A stretch of 6,652 nt of DNA from Gammaproteobacteria bacterium. Its GTDB lineage: Bacteria; Pseudomonadota; Gammaproteobacteria; UBA6429; Thiohalophilaceae. The notes beneath the pieces are model-generated. The model was not told the origin of the DNA. It saw nothing but the letters and a program-made list of their open reading frames with translations, and ran no database searches. The DNA is taken from assembly GCA_003233255.1 (NCBI GenBank), contig QILH01000295.1:1-6652 (forward strand), in the 5' to 3' direction. The position numbers and the translations under genes are program-made. Below are positions 5,604 to 6,652 of the stretch, one piece after another; the stretch's first letter is position 1, and every line of letters begins with the position of its first letter.

Positions 5604-6377
5604 CTAACGCAATATGCCGCGTTGCGATGCCTGAATAAAATCTAACATTTCCGCAACTTCCACAAAGGACTCTCTACTTGCGCTTAGGTGATTTTTAGCT
5701 TCCTTTGTAGTATAACCAGAACGATAGATTACTTTATATGCTTCACGTAATGTCTGTATTGTTTCCTTGTCTTTATTCATCCTTTTTAAACCTTCTATAT
5801 TCAGGCCATGTGGGTGGGCTGGATTACCACTGACCATCACATAAGGAGGCACATCTTTACTGATCGCACTGCCCATCCCACAGAATGCATTTGAGCCTAC
5901 CGCACAAAACTGATGAACCAGCGTAAAGCCACCCAGAATCGCATAATCATCAATGCGGACATGCCCGGCCAGCGATGCGGCATTTGCCATGGTGACGTGG
6001 TCACCCACAATACAGTCATGCGCTATATGAATATACGCCATTAACCAGTTATCGGAGCCAATCGATGTCACCCCTCCGCCATCATCCGTACCACGATTGA
6101 TGGTGACAAACTCTCTTATTGTATTGCGGTCACCGATCTCGAGACGAGAATGCTCACCATAATATTTTTTATCCTGCGGAATTTCACCGATAGAGGCAAA
6201 TTGAAATATGCGATTTTCTTTACCGATCCGAGTTGGCCCATTGATAACCACATGAGGGCCAATCCAGCTATCATCACCGATTTCAACATTCGCGCCGATG
6301 ATACTAAAAGGACTTATCGTTACATTTTGACCAAGTTGTGCTGATGGATCAATGACAGCACGAGGGTCGATGCTCAT
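5604..6377 (-). CDS. lpxA: UDP-N-acetylglucosamine (or UDP-GlcNAc3N) O/N-acyltransferase
   Basis: Cytoplasmic trimeric left-handed beta-helix enzyme that starts lipid A synthesis by moving a 3-hydroxyacyl chain from acyl carrier protein to the 3-position of the UDP-sugar. The 257 residues follow the family (E. coli 262). Hexapeptide repeats fill the N-terminal two thirds. Key residues: catalytic H120 in YIHIAHDC (E. coli H125), H117, H139 in LAGHV, H155 in TLVHQFC, QFASIGEIPQD (59-69), and the C-terminal NIEGLKRM and AYKVIYRSG helices. M168 in CGMGSAI is at the acyl-ruler position (E. coli G173, P. aeruginosa M169), predicting a chain of about 10 carbons. N94 in TINRGT replaces E. coli H99. 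An in-frame TGA 9 bases upstream fixes ATG 6377 as the earliest ATG. With gnnA and gnnB nearby, the true acceptor is probably the 3-amino sugar, giving an amide. Upstream is fabZ with a 40-bp gap. Confidence 0.96.
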   Translation of the reverse strand: MSIDPRAVIDPSAQLGQNVTISPFSIIGANVEIGDDSWIGPHVVINGPTRIGKENRIFQFASIGEIPQDKKYYGEHSRLEIGDRNTIREFVTINRGTDDGGGVTSIGSDNWLMAYIHIAHDCIVGDHVTMANAASLAGHVRIDDYAILGGFTLVHQFCAVGSNAFCGMGSAISKDVPPYVMVSGNPAHPHGLNIEGLKRMNKDKETIQTLREAYKVIYRSGYTTKEAKNHLSASRESFVEVAEMLDFIQASQRGILR

Positions 6378-6421
6378 AGCGATTCACTCATTATGTCTCT
6401 TACTCATAACACTTCACTCAT
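6374..6421 (-). other. Chain of overlapping mini-ORFs joining fabZ to lpxA (possible stop-restart relay)
   Basis: On the minus strand four ATGAG copies start at 6421, 6407, 6391 and 6377 (spacings 14, 16 and 14). The first ATG overlaps the fabZ stop as ATGA and opens MSEVL-stop. Its stop overlaps the ATG at 6407, again as ATGA, which opens MSKRHNE-stop. Just before that stop, the ATG at 6391 opens MSESL-stop, whose TGA overlaps the lpxA ATG as ATGA. The layout would let a terminating ribosome restart repeatedly until it reaches lpxA. No strong Shine-Dalgarno sequence serves lpxA itself; AAGAGA lies upstream of the 6391 ATG. That these peptides are translated is inference. Confidence 0.4.
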
Positions 6422-6652
6422 TGTACTTCGCGTTCCGCACACATGATATCGGCTGAACAGGCTGTTTCATCATCAACCGTGGCTAAGGCCTTAAATTTCC
6501 AGATGCCCCGCATACGCTTAACGTAGTCAACTCTTAATATAAGTTGATCGCCGGGTTCAACCGGGCGTTTAAAACGTGCGTTATCGATACCAACAAAATA
6601 ATAAAGTGAATTTTCGTCTGGAATTCGGCCGGTTGTTTTAAAAGCCAGGATG
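6418..6652 (-). CDS. fabZ: 3-hydroxyacyl-ACP dehydratase FabZ, C-terminal half (runs off right edge)
   Basis: Cytoplasmic fatty-acid synthesis enzyme that dehydrates 3-hydroxyacyl-ACP, so it competes with LpxA and LpxD for the same substrate pool. The last 77 codons are visible. ILAFKTTG (1-8 of the fragment), YYFVGIDNARFKRPVEPGDQL (17-37) and the following strands through CSADIMCAERE align with the C-terminal half of E. coli FabZ ([20 protein letters not shown] and CEATMMCARSRE). The catalytic His and Glu lie in the N-terminal half outside the window, so their presence cannot be checked. Translated by hand from the minus strand; the frame is open to the edge. fabZ directly upstream of lpxA on one strand is the standard proteobacterial order. 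The stop codon overlaps a downstream ATG as ATGA. Confidence 0.95.
   Translation of the reverse strand, partial: ILAFKTTGRIPDENSLYYFVGIDNARFKRPVEPGDQLILRVDYVKRMRGIWKFKALATVDDETACSADIMCAEREVQ

Noticed and set aside
5600..5626. GCGGC/GCCGC hairpin at the lpxB/lpxA junction as a terminator
   Set aside because: The stem is only 5 bp with an 11-base loop, lies mostly inside the lpxA coding end and has no T-run in either direction.

Overview
The window is a lipid A / DNA-metabolism locus from a Gram-negative bacterium, most likely a gammaproteobacterium. It holds the neighbours fabZ, lpxA, lpxB, rnhB and dnaE, whose usual order is fabZ-lpxA-lpxB-rnhB-dnaE. The RNase HII, LpxA and FabZ proteins read as close relatives of the E. 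coli and Pseudomonas proteins. The genus cannot be named from the sequence. Genes of the GnnA/GnnB type are known from Acidithiobacillus, some methanotrophs and Leptospira, so a chemolithotroph or methanotroph-like lineage is plausible but unproven.

Layout, left to right. The 5' part of dnaE (replicative polymerase alpha subunit, minus strand) runs off the left edge. Upstream of it on the same strand are an HNH endonuclease-family gene and rnhB (RNase HII). A 91-bp divergent intergenic region follows. Then three plus-strand genes form a tight operon: a Gfo/Idh/MocA-family dehydrogenase (gnnA), a DegT/DnrJ/EryC1-family PLP aminotransferase (gnnB) and lpxB (lipid A disaccharide synthase). lpxB converges with lpxA (minus strand) with only 7 bp between the stop codons. 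The 3' half of fabZ (minus strand) lies upstream of lpxA and runs off the right edge. No stretch above 300 bases lacks a gene, and I see no tRNA, rRNA, IS element or CRISPR array.

How the genes work together. GnnA and GnnB would oxidise and then transaminate the 3''-position of UDP-GlcNAc, giving UDP-GlcNAc3N. LpxA would then acylate an amine instead of a hydroxyl, and LpxB would later condense the two lipid A halves. The predicted product is lipid A with a diamino-sugar backbone and extra amide-linked acyl chains. The LpxA acyl-chain ruler position carries Met, as in the C10-selective Pseudomonas enzyme, so a short 3-hydroxyacyl chain is predicted. FabZ supplies the fatty-acid branch point.

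The main peculiarities are four. The gnnA-gnnB-lpxB block is inverted relative to the usual fabZ-lpxA-...-lpxB-rnhB-dnaE direction, which explains the convergent lpxB/lpxA pair. The fabZ-lpxA junction holds a chain of tiny ORFs whose starts and stops overlap, which looks like a termination-reinitiation relay. The HNH protein has a His/Arg-rich insert in its zinc/HNH core. Base composition drops sharply from the GC-rich dnaE-HNH-rnhB side to the AT-richer gnnA-gnnB-lpxB side. The enzymes all belong to known families; I found no wholly undescribed system.
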